Assembly (NCBI GenBank): GCA_001695595.3
Contig: MBPM02000004.1
Location: forward strand, 372,001-436,000
DNA: 64,000 nucleotides
Direction of reading: 5' to 3'
DNA from: Plasmopara viticola
Taxonomy: Eukaryota > Oomycota > Peronosporomycetes > Peronosporales > Peronosporaceae
Of this stretch, positions 1 through 11,029 are shown piece after piece. The translations under genes were made by a program, and so were the position numbers. Under the pieces are notes generated by a model that worked only from the letters and a program-made list of their open reading frames with translations, ran no database searches and was not told where the DNA came from. Each line of letters starts with the position of its first letter. Position 1 is the stretch's first letter.

Positions 1-29
1 AGGCCTTCGTCGCAGCATCGCGCGATTTT

Positions 30-105
30 GATTGGCTTTTTGTGACTAATCAGATTTTCTAGCGTGTTAGCCATCTCGCTGCTGCAACGCTTCTGTTCAC
101 TGACA
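30..105. repeat. Short dispersed repeat, first of three relatives
   Basis: This segment resembles about 1685-1770 in the same orientation; both carry a run like GTTAGCCATCTC followed by CTTCTGTT and a TGACAGG/TGTCAGAGG end. The reverse complement of about 34430-34490 matches the first half (CGATTTCGACTGGCTT). The copies are diverged and carry no open frame. Given the Ty3/gypsy fragments nearby it may be part of an old gypsy element, but that is inference. Similarity was judged by eye only. Confidence 0.4.
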
Positions 106-157
106 GGAATCGGCGCTTTTTGTCGACGGATTTATTGTCTGATGCCCCGCTGACGCG

Positions 158-780
158 TTAGACTACGCAGAACTTGTTATAGTAGTATTGAAATGTTACC
201 TCGTACCCGCCTGTCGTCCCGGCACCGGCGGTAACAGCAATGCCACCCCCACTGCCAGTGTTTGACCCATCTGCACCAAGAATTAGGTTGTCACCATCGC
301 TAAGGGCACCATTGCTTTTTTCAGTTGACGCAAGCGTTGAGCCAGCAGCAATCAGAATGTTTTTTCCATTGGGCCCTGACACGAGGGAAGCAGGTTTAAT
401 TTGGCGTTTAATACAGCTGCGTTACTTGGTTGACGCCACCTTTCAACAACACAATCCGATCGAATCAATTGAAACTGACACTTTTTTCACCATCGTCGGC
501 GTTCTGGATGGATTTTACAAAAAAATAGATTCAAGCTTTTGACAGCAGCTGCACACTTTGCCAAACAGAGCGCACCAGCATTTACTAGAGGAAACAAGTG
601 CCTTGTTTCCTCTAGTAAATATGCTTTTAACAGCGTCAAGTACGCAACAGCTTGTCCGACCCATTTTGTTCCTTGATTGGCATCCTGTAAAAGATATTGG
701 GCAGCCAAAAAGGCTTCACCGAAGCCACGACCGGCGCTTTCGGCGTATCTATCACCCCCCGTCTACGGGTTCGTCATCAC
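158..780 (-). pseudogene. Degraded minus-strand coding remnant, family unknown
   Basis: Two minus-strand frames look coding but are out of register. The downstream frame (158 to about 400) is Gly/Ala/Ser/Thr-rich, with a segment like GSNTGSGGGIAVTAGAG, and ends at 158. The upstream frame (487 to about 770) is Ala-rich, with AAQYLLQDANQGTKWVGQ, and is interrupted by a perfect 19-bp inverted repeat at 580-620. Together they look like one gene broken by a frameshift and a palindromic insertion. The composition would suit a structural or extracellular protein, but I recognise no family and assign no function. A chance open frame in repeat DNA is the main alternative. Confidence 0.35.
580..620. 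repeat. Perfect 19-bp inverted repeat with 3-nt loop
   Basis: The arm ATTTACTAGAGGAAACAAG (580-598) is followed by TGC and then its exact reverse complement (602-620). Such a perfect palindrome stands out in an otherwise mutated region and would form a stable hairpin in RNA or single-stranded DNA. It lies inside a broken minus-strand reading frame. Confidence 0.9.
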
Positions 781-825
781 AGAGAATATTAGGTTACAAA
801 GTGGAGGTGCTCACGCGACAAGGAC

Positions 826-1150
826 GAGCCTTTAGCTTTGCGAACAGGAGCGTCACCCATCGCGAGCTAGGGCAACCGTACATTTATTAAATTTGGGTAT
901 CTCGTAACGAATATGAACTATATCTTGACGACTAAGAAGCTGCATCAAAGCTCTGCTGCCTTATCAATGAAGATATGTCATCGGTGCGCGACACAATACA
1001 AGTTGCAGTAGATAGAGTTTAATGCGAATCGACATGGTCGCTAAAAAACTTGTGACCTCCAAGCCCGGTGATCGTGTGTTCCGATACGTAAACAAACCGA
1101 ACTTTGGCCTTTGAATATTTACAGCAAGACAAATCGTGATACTAAGGGCC
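826..1150 (+). mobile_element. Ty3/gypsy remnant, integrase C-terminal region
   Basis: Broken frames encode pieces like SSVRDTIQVAVDRV followed, out of frame, by a stretch matching 'ADRHGR..' and 'KPGDRV'. In Ty3/gypsy polyproteins this is the segment just after the integrase core, before the GDRVLL/F-I-G-P-F module. It matches the better-preserved copy at 2440-2990 and an inverted one at 33650-33920. Several stops and frameshifts interrupt it. No LTR was found. Confidence 0.55.
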
Positions 1151-1159
1151 ACATATGGC

Positions 1160-2430
1160 ATTAAAGCTTACTGAAGGTACCTCTGCATTAGATGTACCTT
1201 CTCTGCAAACGCTTACCCCACTTTTCAAATTAAGCAACTTCAGTTCTTGCATCCTGCGTCAATGTCGGATTTTTTTGTGCAAACAGCGACCGTCCCTCCC
1301 CCCTACCGAGCTCATGAAGTACCCTTTCTCAGAGATCATCATATCACTTGATGCATCCCTTTCACACTGCATGTCATGAGACGCGATCTTGACGAGCGTG
1401 TCTCCGATACTACCATTTTGTGACAAATTATAGCAGACTATTATGTCAACAGAGCCAACCCATCTAACACCAGCATCGTTAAACTTGCTCGAATCACTAT
1501 ATATGATAGAGACTCTTGATCAAAAAGTCGGCGGCGAGATTTATTGCTATCAAACACTATTACGGCTTCGTTGGTTCGATGGTCTGCTCATTATCGCTTA
1601 AACGATGCTTATTTACGTGCACATTAAAAATATTATGACACGTCGGATAAGTGTTGTCTAAGTCGCGAGTGTCTGTCGTGGCAGTATCGCACCTTTTTGA
1701 CGATCAAAAAGATATATCAGCGTGTAAGCCATCTCATATATTTCAGCTCTTCTGTTTCCTGTCAGAGGTCTTGAGGTCCGTGTCGAAAATTTCATTCCTG
1801 CCGACTCTTTGCATCATGCAGAAACCTTTGTGTTTGTACCAAAATGCCCGGTAATTCTATTATAGGGGTTTTATACCGCTGTGAATTATATTGACGCTGT
1901 CTTTCCACACCACAGTCTATTCAAATTAGTTGTTTCGGATTGCGATTCAAAACTATTGTAGGTTGTGTAACGCTTGTAATAGCAGCTGCAAATTTTAACA
2001 AGTTGAGCGCGTTAGAAGCAATGTCTATGCGTTTATTGACCTAAAGTGCGTTCTTATCTCTGACAAAGACCTTATCCTGATAGCGCCGAGCACGCGCCAA
2101 CGGGTCTAAACCATCTTTTTATCCAGGTTACATCCAACAATCAGATATGGATCGTCTCACAGCTTCATATGTTTTCACAGATGCCGGTACTGACACTCTC
2201 GGCGGAATCTGTCGTTTTCCGTGTCTAAATTTGTCACCACAGAGAACGATAATAAACAAATTGACGCAAATCAGTGTGATCAGATGTAAGCAGATACCAG
2301 TGTTCCAGACATGGCTACCTTGGACCGCCAGCCTCGGTCTACGCGAACCGACTGGTGGAATGAGTCGCAGTGAACTGCCGCTTTCTAATAGTCGCTCTGG
2401 AGAAATAGGCATAAGAAACGGTAATACACT
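1160..2430. other. Non-coding, AT-rich interval
   Basis: I see no gene. The segment near 1685-1770 is the second copy of the short repeat at 30-105. Open frames here are under 100 codons, with no recognisable motifs and no similarity to anything else in the window. It is probably decayed transposon DNA. Confidence 0.5.
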
Positions 2431-2439
2431 ACTGCATTT

Positions 2440-2990
2440 GCATTGAACAGCACAAGAGACTACAATCAGGAAGAGCCTGTTGACTTTGCTGGATGCAGCG
2501 TCCCCATCGCAAGCTGGGGTAGCCATATGCCCATTAAAGTTGTGCACCACGTAGCCAATTACGGACCCAAATCTCGACGACGGAATAGCTGTATTAAAGA
2601 TCTGCTGCTTTGTCGACAAAATCTCTGGTTGGTGCGCGCCACAATACAGCTTGCCATAGATGCGGATAGACATGGTCGTCAAAATATTGCAACCTTTAAG
2701 CCCAGCGATCGTGTGTTGTTATAAACAGGAAAGCCAAACCTGGACCATTACAAATGTTGGAGGAAATGTAATCAGGCTGCAAAATTTAAAGCTTCCCAAG
2801 GTATTTGAAGTTACTGACGATGCCTGCAAACCTACCGCATTAGTTGGTATTTATTTCGGGCGCTTCAAAATACTGCCACGCTGTAGAGCCAGCTTGGAAT
2901 TTCGCTGTTAGACGACCCAGTTTATACACCTCCACCGAGCGCACTGGCGCACGCGATCGTTTTTCCTGTTCATGACGAGGATACTTCATG
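2440..2990 (+). mobile_element. Ty3/gypsy remnant, integrase C-terminal module
   Basis: The translated strand reads EPVDFAG..., then VRATIQLAIDADRHGRQ, NIATFKPSDRVLL, NVGGN, and after frameshifts pieces corresponding to VTDDAY and a degraded PTFYVGRLK block near 2830-2880. This order is the post-catalytic part of a chromovirus-type gypsy integrase, known from oomycete gypsy polyproteins. A following DDPVYTSTERTGAR-like stretch fits the linker before a chromodomain. Stops and frameshifts make it non-functional. No flanking LTR or target duplication was recognised. Confidence 0.65.
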
Positions 2991-2999
2991 TCTTTTTGC

Positions 3000-3720
3000 A
3001 TCGTTCTGGTAGAGCAAGACACTGACTGAAATGGTGACCTAGTTGGATGTTTAGCGTATGTTTTATTATGAGGCACCAAATATGGTGCTGCCCCGCTTCG
3101 GTATTAGTCCCACAAAGGTAAAGTCGCATTTTCAACGGCATCTCAAGTTTGATAAATAAGTGGTATTCGGAGCAGAGTATCACATGCCAAAGATAATTCA
3201 TCTGAAGGATACGTTCGATCATAATAAACATAGTAGCTATATTCAAATTGACTAAAAAACAGTCCTGCTAAGAAATACGAGCTTAATCTTGTTTTTGAAG
3301 CCATGTGTCAAATTAAGCGGCGAACTTCTTTTAGTCTCTAACACTTAAGCTACTAGTTAAATTCGCGAACAGATGGACCCATATCGGCACGAGTGCCACC
3401 CATCGACTTAGCACAAAAATTCTATATAGTGTCAAAAGTGCAAGTCTTGAGTTCGACGTACAGACGGATCTTTCGCAAATATATCGAGCTTGTAATTTTA
3501 TGATGAATTCTACAGCCGCTGTACACAAAGATGAAAAAACACATTTTGGCGAGAAATCGTAAAACAGACGCGCCACAATGTAACGTTGTCACCTGGACAT
3601 ATTATTGTTTTATTCAAGCAAGGCAAATTATTTCTTTCAAAAGTCGTAGCCATCTTCAAGAGAACTGCCCTGACGGTGTTGATACTTTGAAATATAGCTA
3701 TCACCACAATCGGTAAGATC
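3000..3720. other. Interval without recognised features
   Basis: It directly follows the gypsy remnant and may be more of the same element. Frames are short and broken, and I recognise no domain. Confidence 0.4.
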
Positions 3721-3920
3721 ACGCTTCTTGCCGCTTACAACGAAAGCACGGGGTCATGAGCAAAATCAATCAAAAAAACATGGTAACCTCAGCAAACTAC
3801 GTGTTTAAGGGAGACCGATGTTGCAGACCATGGGTTGCAGGACGGAAGTAAGCTGGTAATCGACGAAGGGTCTTTTGCTTAGCGAGCTTGCACGTGATGT
3901 ATCCATCTTATTACAAATCG
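3720..3920 (-). repeat. Dispersed repeat R1, copy 1
   Basis: This matches, by eye, segments at 4590-5010, 7060-7280 and 43540-43720 in the same orientation and 12780-13340, 21540-21780, 53170-53320 and 61680-62160 in the opposite one. Shared blocks include a 'CACGGGGTCATGAGCA'-like segment, 'TTGCAGACCATGGG' and 'GACGAAGGGTCTTT'. Better copies translate on one strand as a YELDRLKTRRPLQAY-like motif, so the repeat probably derives from a coding transposon. The family was not identified. Confidence 0.5.
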
Positions 3921-4589
3921 ACTGTAATGAGCTACGAACAAAAAAGGGAACTTGTTGAACTATTGTACAAAACAGTTTCAACGCCTTGGGAAATTTTATA
4001 AGACCAGTGTAATTCACATTTTACCTACTCTATTATCAAATCTCATTAAAAACCTTTCTGGATAGGTAGCAATATAGTTAAACTACTACACTTTGTAATT
4101 GTTTTGATATATTAGGTGGTTTGCAAAACCAACCATCGAGTATTTACTGTTCGCTTATCTCACACAGCGTCCGTAGATCTCAAAGCCCTGATGCCAGAAA
4201 TACCCCAGCTGCTTCTTGCTTATCACAGATTACTGTTCAGATACGGGTTTTAGTCAATCTGTAGAAAAGAATTTTATTTGAGGCCTGTAAATTTGAAGCT
4301 TTGACATCAGTGGTGAGGCATCTTTACTCAATAACGTTACAGTTTGGTTACTTGTGAGCTGCGAATACAAAACGCAGATTGTAAGCGACATATCGCGAAA
4401 CATAAAATAGAAGATCGTCCTTCTCCACTCCCTGAGAAGGTACGCGAGCGCAACGATCACGTGGCGAGTACCCTTGCTCAACATTACACTAGCGTGAAGC
4501 TAATCAAATGATCAAGTCAAGCGGATCCCTTGAAAGATTGAGGTCTTACTTCAACAAGATAAATAGATACCTCTGATCGCAATAATCAG

Positions 4590-5010
4590 CAGCTTTGACA
4601 GGACCAAGCTTCTTGTTGCTTGAACTAAGAACACGGGGCCACGAGCAGAAATGTCTTGAGACCTCTATTTGCTGCTGCGAAAGAAGAGATTGGTGTTGCA
4701 GGCCATAGGTCTCAGGGAAATAGTTAACTGGCAGTGGACGACGAGTTTCTAGCTGAACGTGCTCTAATGCGATATATCACATCGATGACATTGTTTACAT
4801 ACCCTTGTTTTCGCAGCAGCGTCTTTTATAACTGCTCGGACGTTGGAAGCCTTCCCACTGGTCTGCTGCATCAGAGCAGACACTTTTCTGTTGCTCTCAC
4901 TCGGAGTTTCGATCAGCGTATTTGGGATGGCCACGCTTCCTCGCCGGAAAACAAGATTTAGTGATCCCACTAAGGCTAGTAAAGAAGACTTAAGTACTTC
5001 TTCCTGAAAC
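4590..5010 (-). repeat. Dispersed repeat R1, copy 2 (longer)
   Basis: A longer copy of the same repeat. The minus strand keeps an open stretch (4764-5012) with ETPSESNRKVSALMQQ, SGKASNVRAV and RVCKQCHR segments. Corresponding residues occur at 61940-62060 (TPSESNRIKS...ENASNVCAVKTD), so the two are clearly related at protein level and once coded for protein. The protein family is unknown to me; a retroelement polyprotein is the likeliest origin because neighbouring debris is Ty3/gypsy. Confidence 0.55.
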
Positions 5011-5019
5011 ATTAAGCTT

Positions 5020-6380
5020 TACATCTTGGACCTTAATTTGAAAGCTACCACCGGGCCATCTGGGCCTGTGCTCCGATAATCCTCGAGTATAGACTTTGCA
5101 CGTTGGCGCGAACACCATGATGCATTTTGGCTAATTGGGCTACAAAACCTGCCACCTTCTCCTTCTCGTGAAAGCCAGCATATCTTTGAGCAGTTCAAAT
5201 TGCTTGTCTGACAGATGGGGAAAGATAGGCTGTTTTATACCGGTCTCCGGAACCCATGCGAGGAATAAAGTAGATAATTTACTCGCGTAGGCATTAAGCT
5301 TATACCAGGATTGGTGTAGTCACTCAGCACCTTATACATTGGAGGGAGATGCAAAGTCTCTCAGTGATCGACCAATCACTAATTCCGGTCTTGCGAGCGC
5401 AATAGCCTTTTATCCTACTTAGGTGCGGGCAAAATACGTTTCTATATACTAGGCGAGATTTAAGTAGCAGACCGGTAGAAATACCGATAGAGTGCCCAGG
5501 ACTAATCATCAGCGTGTTGAAAAAACAGTCGCTCTGTAAGCGATTCCCACATTTTTGACAAAACAATAGAGAAAAACAATCAACACTATTTCTGCGTTGT
5601 AAAATATATATTTCAACAAAGTTAGCGAAGTTTTAACGTACCCAAAAATAAATCAGGGTTCTTGAGTGGTAATAAAAGCTTAAAGGTAGGAAAACGGATT
5701 ATGTAAGCGACTCACTTAAACACGGGCAAGAAAATGTCATTGAACAACAAAGTGAGGTTTTGTTGGAAGCCACGTAATCTATAATATTCTTGCAGAAGAA
5801 ACTTTATCGTCAGTGATACTCTAAGTTTTACCTTACATACTTAGAATTGACATCTTTCGGGCAAGAATACATGTCAGGTTATGATCTGGCAGTATGGTCA
5901 GGTTCTGACCGAATAGCAACCTCGGCAAAAAAATATTTGGACGTTTTTCACTGATTAAATTAAGTATGCCAAATAATATACATGACAATTTTATTACCAG
6001 TGAGCAACTTGATGACCAGCAGGAAATGAAACTTTGGGACTTTGGTACAGACCACTTTTTTATCAAGACAGATAGACTAATTTCTTCAACCGATTTTAAT
6101 TTGCATCCATCTCACGAGTGCTATTGACATTTTCCATTGGTCCCACATTGTTTTCTACGCATACTCAACAACAATTTTGCCATCTCGTATTGTCGCTGTG
6201 CTGAGGTGTTGGATGCTGCTCATCAAATGATTTGCTGGCATTTTTAGTACCGTAATTGATCGTTAGCACATTTGTTTTATATTTTTGCGTTGCTTCCGAA
6301 CGATTTCGCATTCTCATTTGATAGTACTATCTTAAGCCTAGCATATGAAACACTTCTCTCGTTAGTAGATTTTATGATTG
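5020..6380. other. AT-rich interval, nothing recognised
   Basis: Only short frames with no motif are present on either strand, and I see no internal repeat. Confidence 0.4.
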
Positions 6381-6389
6381 GACATGCAC

Positions 6390-6700
6390 TAAAATTTGGA
6401 TCGTAGTGTCGGAACGGTGCATTTAAAAGTATTACACATCTTTGCTGCCTGCCTATTCGATGAAATCCTTAAAAAGCACATTTTATGGTTAAAATTCGTA
6501 CATTTCTTTCTCACAAATTGAAATATTGGTGAAGCGACCATGACTCTTCTGTACGATGGCGCGATCATTCTTCAGGTGGGGCTGTCAATCATCGTCTCTC
6601 TTTTGCCTTGAGGGTCTACAAGCCATAAGAATCATTAAAGATGGTGTCGTTTCACCAATATTTTACTACTGGTAATAATGCGGCGAATTCCAGCATGAGA
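6390..6700 (+). repeat. Dispersed repeat R3, copy 1
   Basis: The block 'TACGATGGCGCGAT' with 'GGGTCTACAA' and 'GATGGTGTCGTTTCACCAA' recurs at 46540-46870 in the same orientation and at 18420-18760 inverted. The other two copies lie directly upstream of the lectin gene and its pseudogene. No lectin remnant is visible beside this copy. Confidence 0.5.
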
Positions 6701-7059
6701 ACTTGAATGCTAAAAAAAACGCAAGGTCTTCTTGCACTGTTCAGTTCTATATTAGAAAGTTAACAACGTATCGTTCATTCGTGCGCCTGATCGTCATTCG
6801 AGCGTAAAAGCTGCTTGAGGCGTAGAGCCAGTAATTTGGAATATTTACAGCACAAGAGTTTAACTTTCAACTGATGGCGACGTTTTAAGCGAGAGATTGT
6901 TAAGAAAAATGCTTTTTGAAAAAATTGTCGGCTTGACAAGCATTCACGTGTGACACCGTCATCAGGGTTGAATCTCGTGTCTTGGGTGAAAGGATCAACG
7001 AACTTCACTGTTCAGGCTATGAGAATTTTAAGAACCCACTTTGTAGCGAAAATAGTCAG

Positions 7060-7280
7060 ACGTCTTGAACGCTTTTCCTTTTAGTGTATGCTGGCAAGAC
7101 CAAGCTGCTCGCCACTTTGTATCAGGAGTGAAAGAAACACTAGTGAAGCTTGCTTAACGACCGCTGCCAAAAATTTACGTCTTCCGGATCGTGGATCCAG
7201 GACAGCAGTACGCTTGCACTCAACGACGAGTCCCTAGTCGATCAAGCTTGTATCGGAGATATCGCTTTACTCTTATGTAG
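7060..7280 (-). repeat. Dispersed repeat R1, copy 3
   Basis: It shares 'GACGACGAGTCCCTAGTCGATC' style sequence and the upstream 'CAAGACCAAGCTGCTCGCCACTTTGTATCAGG' region with the copy at 43540-43720, where the equivalents are 'GACGACGAGTCTTTAGCCGATC' and 'CAAGACCACGCTCCC'. It carries no intact frame. Confidence 0.55.
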
Positions 7281-7735
7281 ATTATGCTTGAACCTGACAC
7301 AGAACGAGCCGAGAAAACAACTTCATGTTTTTATGGAGCTAACATCCTAAGAGCTTGGATTGTCTTCACTATTCTGCCGTACCTTATTCAAAAAAACACA
7401 TGCACTCTATTAGATCATTTAGGGTCGCTGACAAAGAGTTTTAACATTTTCATTACCAAGAGATTGCAAACACAGCTGGGTTTGCTTGTCACCTTTATCG
7501 ATGTTTGTGCAGGAATGTTGTTGCTGTACTCGGTCGAGAAACGTCGATCCAACAGATAGACTGAAATCTGGTTTAAAGCACAAAGTATTGCAACCCCTTT
7601 TTAGGTGGCTCGAGTATGTGCGACTTGCTTGCGGAATAGTGTGATTGCGCACACGATAAGTAAGATTTTGTGGAACAAAACCTGCCAGGTTTTGAGCCAC
7701 GGCCTTCGATGATCTAGCCGTGTCGTCTATTTTCA

Positions 7736-7960
7736 TCATGGCTGTAATAGCATTCTCCTAAGAGCCGATAGCGCATAAACAACGTGGGTTTGGTCTCCAT
7801 AAGCTGTGTCGTAAGCTAGCATATAGTACAAGCGGTGCGATAACGCATCAGACAAAGTGTTCAATTCTTCTATCATGTTTCGACTCAAGGTTAAAATTCG
7901 CAAATAAAAAGGCTTCTGCATCCGGCAAGGCTAATTTCGGCGACTTATGTCAACTTTGTT
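7736..7960 (-). mobile_element. Ty3/gypsy remnant, end of RNase H
   Basis: The minus strand carries NTLSDALSHRLYYMLAY, matching the ADALSRRPDY signature at the end of the Ty3/gypsy RNase H domain. A homologous piece at 54600-54680 reads NPIDALSDRLG. Upstream residues are degraded. This is a truncated, non-functional fragment, and the integrase piece at 8235 lies in the opposite orientation, so the two are not one uninterrupted element. Confidence 0.6.
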
Positions 7961-8234
7961 GGATGGCTTCTAATGTTGTGTATGCTTGATGTATGCCATA
8001 CATGATATTGGACGATGTCCTCACTACTCCTACAGAATTCGTACTATACTTTTGTATATAAGGTCCTTACGACCAAGACTCGTTTCGGGGATTTATTGCT
8101 CAATAAAGCCTGCCAAATCTCAAAAGCGTAGAACCCTGTCCATATAAAATGCTTTGCAATATAACACTTGTGAGGCTCCATTTATTTATTTACGATAGAG
8201 GGGATAATTTCTTGAAGATAAGTCATCACGTGTA

Positions 8235-8460
8235 GTGGCTCCGTATGATAAAAACCTTCAATCGGCTTACAGAACACCACTGAGCGGCCATTTCGGTCGA
8301 GAAAACACCTATGTCTTGGTAAGAATTGCCAAAATAAATGAGTCTGCACGTTTATTTGCACATCCAAAATATGTCATCGGGTTAAATCCTCACCGAATGC
8401 GGCTGCACCATTACCAGGGTTGGGGCGATGCTAATACGCCGCTGAAAATCCATTAAGGTG
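8235..8460 (+). mobile_element. Ty3/gypsy remnant, integrase zinc-finger region
   Basis: The frame from 8235 reads TPLSGHFGRENTYVLV, the conserved start of the gypsy integrase H2C2 zinc-binding domain. After a frameshift near 8320 another frame gives VCTFICTSKICHRVKSS (C-x2-C with the usual R-V-K), followed by NAAAPLPG. Equivalent blocks occur at 22370-22480 (-), 42160-42500 (+) and 54150-54400 (-). The frameshifts and the TAA near 8456 rule out function. Confidence 0.7.
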
Positions 8461-8469
8461 AATTTTGTG

Positions 8470-9015
8470 CTATGTTCACACAAGAATAAGCGGATAGTAC
8501 TGATTTTGTGGTTGTTGCGGAACATTCATCCCACATACGGTAAATGGTGTCGACAAAACAACGCCATTATTTGATAACATCATCGATTACTAAAGCTTTT
8601 TCTCGAACAGAGCCTCTCAAGAATTGGGCTTTTTGGATGAGCAATTGAATGTTGATCGGACATGTCCATAGCGAGCAGATTGTTGGACAACACGAATAAC
8701 GTCAGTTTGTGTGAGGATACAAATATGCGTTATAGCAATACCTCGTTAGATTTAAAAGGAGGAAGCAATCCTTCACTCTCCCTCGATCCCATCGCTGACA
8801 TTTGCTCTCCAACGATGCGATAAGAATATTAATGATGTTTTGACTATGAGATTTAGCTTCTCTTAGATACGAACACAGGAAAGACAAGGTAAGAAGAATG
8901 AGCTTCGAATAATTTTATTACTTAGACGGAGATTTGGTGTGTCTGATGCTAAAAACACTGTTTACGATTACACATCTTCCGTCTTTCTAAAGTTTTTTAC
9001 GACGCTATGTGAGCT
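8470..9015. other. Probable continuation of gypsy debris
   Basis: The DNA after the integrase zinc finger has short broken frames. Its first 120 bases align loosely with 42330-42480, the integrase core region of another copy. Beyond that I see nothing. Confidence 0.4.
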
Positions 9016-9019
9016 TACC

Positions 9020-9363
9020 CCCCTCTTTTTGTTCCCGATTATCCAACATTATTAGAAAATGGTCAACAACTTCTTCCGTCGCGGTCCCAAAGCCGATGCT
9101 ATTATGTAATGATCCGTCGCTTCCTCATACCGTTCGTAAATCCAGTGAGTACACGCTGCGTAGTTGGTATGAGCCTCCGCATTTTCTGGCGTTTGAAGGA
9201 CTGCTTGTCGAAAGATTCCATAGAAGGCGACTTTGTACTTTTGTGAAGTCGGATCCGCCATCTTTCCACGTGTAATCATCTTTTTATGACCGTAAAGTCT
9301 TTTTCTAGTGTCACGTACACGAAAAGGGCATACAAAGGAAGACAAAGGGAAGATTGGCTTCAC
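9020..9363 (-). pseudogene. Fragment of a TPR-repeat protein
   Basis: An open stretch of roughly 100 codons contains FRQAVLQTPENAEAHTNYAAC, then a helix pair ending YEEATDHYIIASALGP. This is the spacing of a tetratricopeptide repeat: one helix pair with conserved Ala/Tyr/Ala positions and a Pro at the repeat boundary. TPR proteins act as protein-interaction scaffolds. Only about one and a half repeats remain. The next bases give DFLIMLDN and a stop, and upstream sequence (9364-9480) is not recognisably TPR. A captured fragment of a gene seems likelier than a complete small protein, though a short exon cannot be excluded. Confidence 0.5.
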
Positions 9364-9459
9364 GTTCGGTTTTCAACAATTTGATCGTCGCAGTGAAAGT
9401 AACTTCACACGAACAAAGCAAAATTTCTGCACTAACTTATTCGTTGCCACGTATTCTTT

Positions 9460-9540
9460 TGTCATGACGTTCTAAAATGTGACCAACATTGGATGCCAAG
9501 CTGACACATACTGTGCGACACCCGATTAGAGGTCGTTACA
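9460..9540 (-). mobile_element. Probable start of the 3' LTR of copia F
   Basis: Immediately after the last RNase H codons the minus strand has a purine run (GTTGAGGGGGA, 9542-9552) followed by TGTAACGACC, as expected for a polypurine tract and the TG of an LTR. No second LTR copy is in the window, so the outer boundary cannot be set. The LTR is unlike those of copia A-E. Confidence 0.45.
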
Positions 9541-9880
9541 ATCCCCCTCAACTTGGCAATCCACAAGTCAGCATGCGTCACGAAGCGCGGCGTCGGAATG
9601 GCCTTCCTTAGCATAACCGCCTGTTGAGACTCCGATGGTACGTACTCCACCTTGATGCTGCGTGGTCACGGACGAAGTGAGCTCGGAGGTCGATGTGCTT
9701 GGCGCGTGGGGTGTATCCGTGGTCGGTTGCCATACTAATCGCCGACCGGTTGTCCATGCAGATCGCTGACGCACTCGACACGTTCACACCCAGCTTTGCG
9801 AGAAAGAAACGCAGCCACAGTAGTGGAGCCGGTTGGGTACTTTCGGTTAGACTGCCAGACTCCTACGACCCGCCCAATTA
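9541..9880 (-). pseudogene. Ty1/copia F: C-terminal RNase H fragment
   Basis: Minus-strand frames give WLRFFLAKLGV, SAICMDNRSAISMATDHGY, PRAKHIDLRAHFVRDH and, after a frameshift, EYVPSESQQA...LRKAIPTPRF. This is the classic end of a Ty1/copia polyprotein (DNQSAI, KHIDI, and ADMLTKAL, here altered to VMLRKAI). It differs clearly from copia A-E, so it is a second copia family. Only the 3' end survives; sequence right of 9890 is not recognisable. Confidence 0.7.
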
Positions 9881-9889
9881 ATTGCACCA

Positions 9890-10600
9890 ATTTACTTGAT
9901 TGGCTTCTTCCCGTTTCTGAAAGGAGAATAATATTGTACCTTTTTTTTCATTGATCTGGTAAAACGAGCTGCTTAGTACGCCGTGCTTGCCTTCCGCAGA
10001 TCAAGCTTAATCAGTGACCTGTGTTTAATAATTTAGTGTATGCGTTTATCGCGAGGGATCAAATATGATAATGTCAGGAATCAACACCGCAGGAGTTTTC
10101 GTCACACAAAGGAAAAATATTCGGTAACTTGGTCAACCATTCAACGCGACCCAACGTGCAATAACTAAGGTGCTGTTTATGGTTAACTGCGAAGAACATG
10201 TTCCATCAAAGGTATACTTTCCCAAATTTCATTTGGTGATCAAAACCAAAGCATCTGTATTCTCGTTGGCTTTAAAATAGTTCACCTAGTGTCTATACAT
10301 AGCTAATCACGCACCATGAAACATTCTAGTGACTCGCAGACGCCAGACCTTAAAACCCAGTCTAAAAATAATAACAGAGGCCAAATCTGCTGAAGAATAA
10401 CGATTTGCTTTCAATTACTCGAGGCTGTAACTTTCGGACGATCATGTCTGTCGTTTGCGCTTGCTAAAAGCAATATAATCATCTCCGACATTAATGGCGT
10501 CAGCGTACTAGTCCTTAACCTCCTTGTTGTCGAACACGCAAAATCCATTATGTCTCTAAATAGTGACCGTCTTGATTTAGATATACAAGCCGTTGCGTTT
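9890..10600. other. AT-rich interval left of the LINE
   Basis: I see no coding motif or repeat partner. The LINE insertion begins at about 10603. Confidence 0.4.
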
Positions 10601-10779
10601 TTCGGAAAAGGTTGGGGTGACGCCCTCCTTCCAAGCGCGGGGGCTTAATGCTCGCGCGCTTCGGGCAGGTGCTCTCGGGCATCTGCAGGTCTCTAACGAG
10701 TCTCACCCTCGACGCGACGGTCTCCAGCACCAGGCCAAACCACCTTCCACGGTTTTAATCGCGCCAACCGCATCCGGAT

Positions 10780-10925
10780 TGGCTCCTTTAATGTGAATTC
10801 TCTAGGTTCGAAGCGCAAGAAGCACGTAACACTCCCCGAAGATCTCCGGCGCTACCGCGTCGATATCGTTGGCCTCCGAGAAACCAAGATCTACGATAGA
10901 GGTGTGCACCGCATTGATGACTTCC
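10780..10925 (+). pseudogene. LINE endonuclease N-terminal fragment
   Basis: The frame reads RIGSFNVNSL-type sequence (near 10770-10810), then LPEDLRRYRVDIVGLRETKI. The N near the start and the E of LRETK correspond to the first conserved Asn and catalytic Glu of AP-type LINE endonucleases, which nick target DNA. The domain stops after about 50 residues at an A-run (10939-10949), where the deletion begins, so the His and Asp needed for catalysis are absent. Confidence 0.65.
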
Positions 10926-11029
10926 TTCTAACCCGAAAAAAAAAAACGAAGCCAAGACCGAAGTCACCGAAATCCGCCGCCACTGCAGCCCGTCGGGCGC
11001 CACTCGACACGCCCGATCCCGAGAAGAAA

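Noticed and set aside
10603..10730. HDV-like ribozyme at the LINE 5' end
   Set aside because: I could not find a consistent set of P1-P4 helices by hand, so it is not called as a feature.
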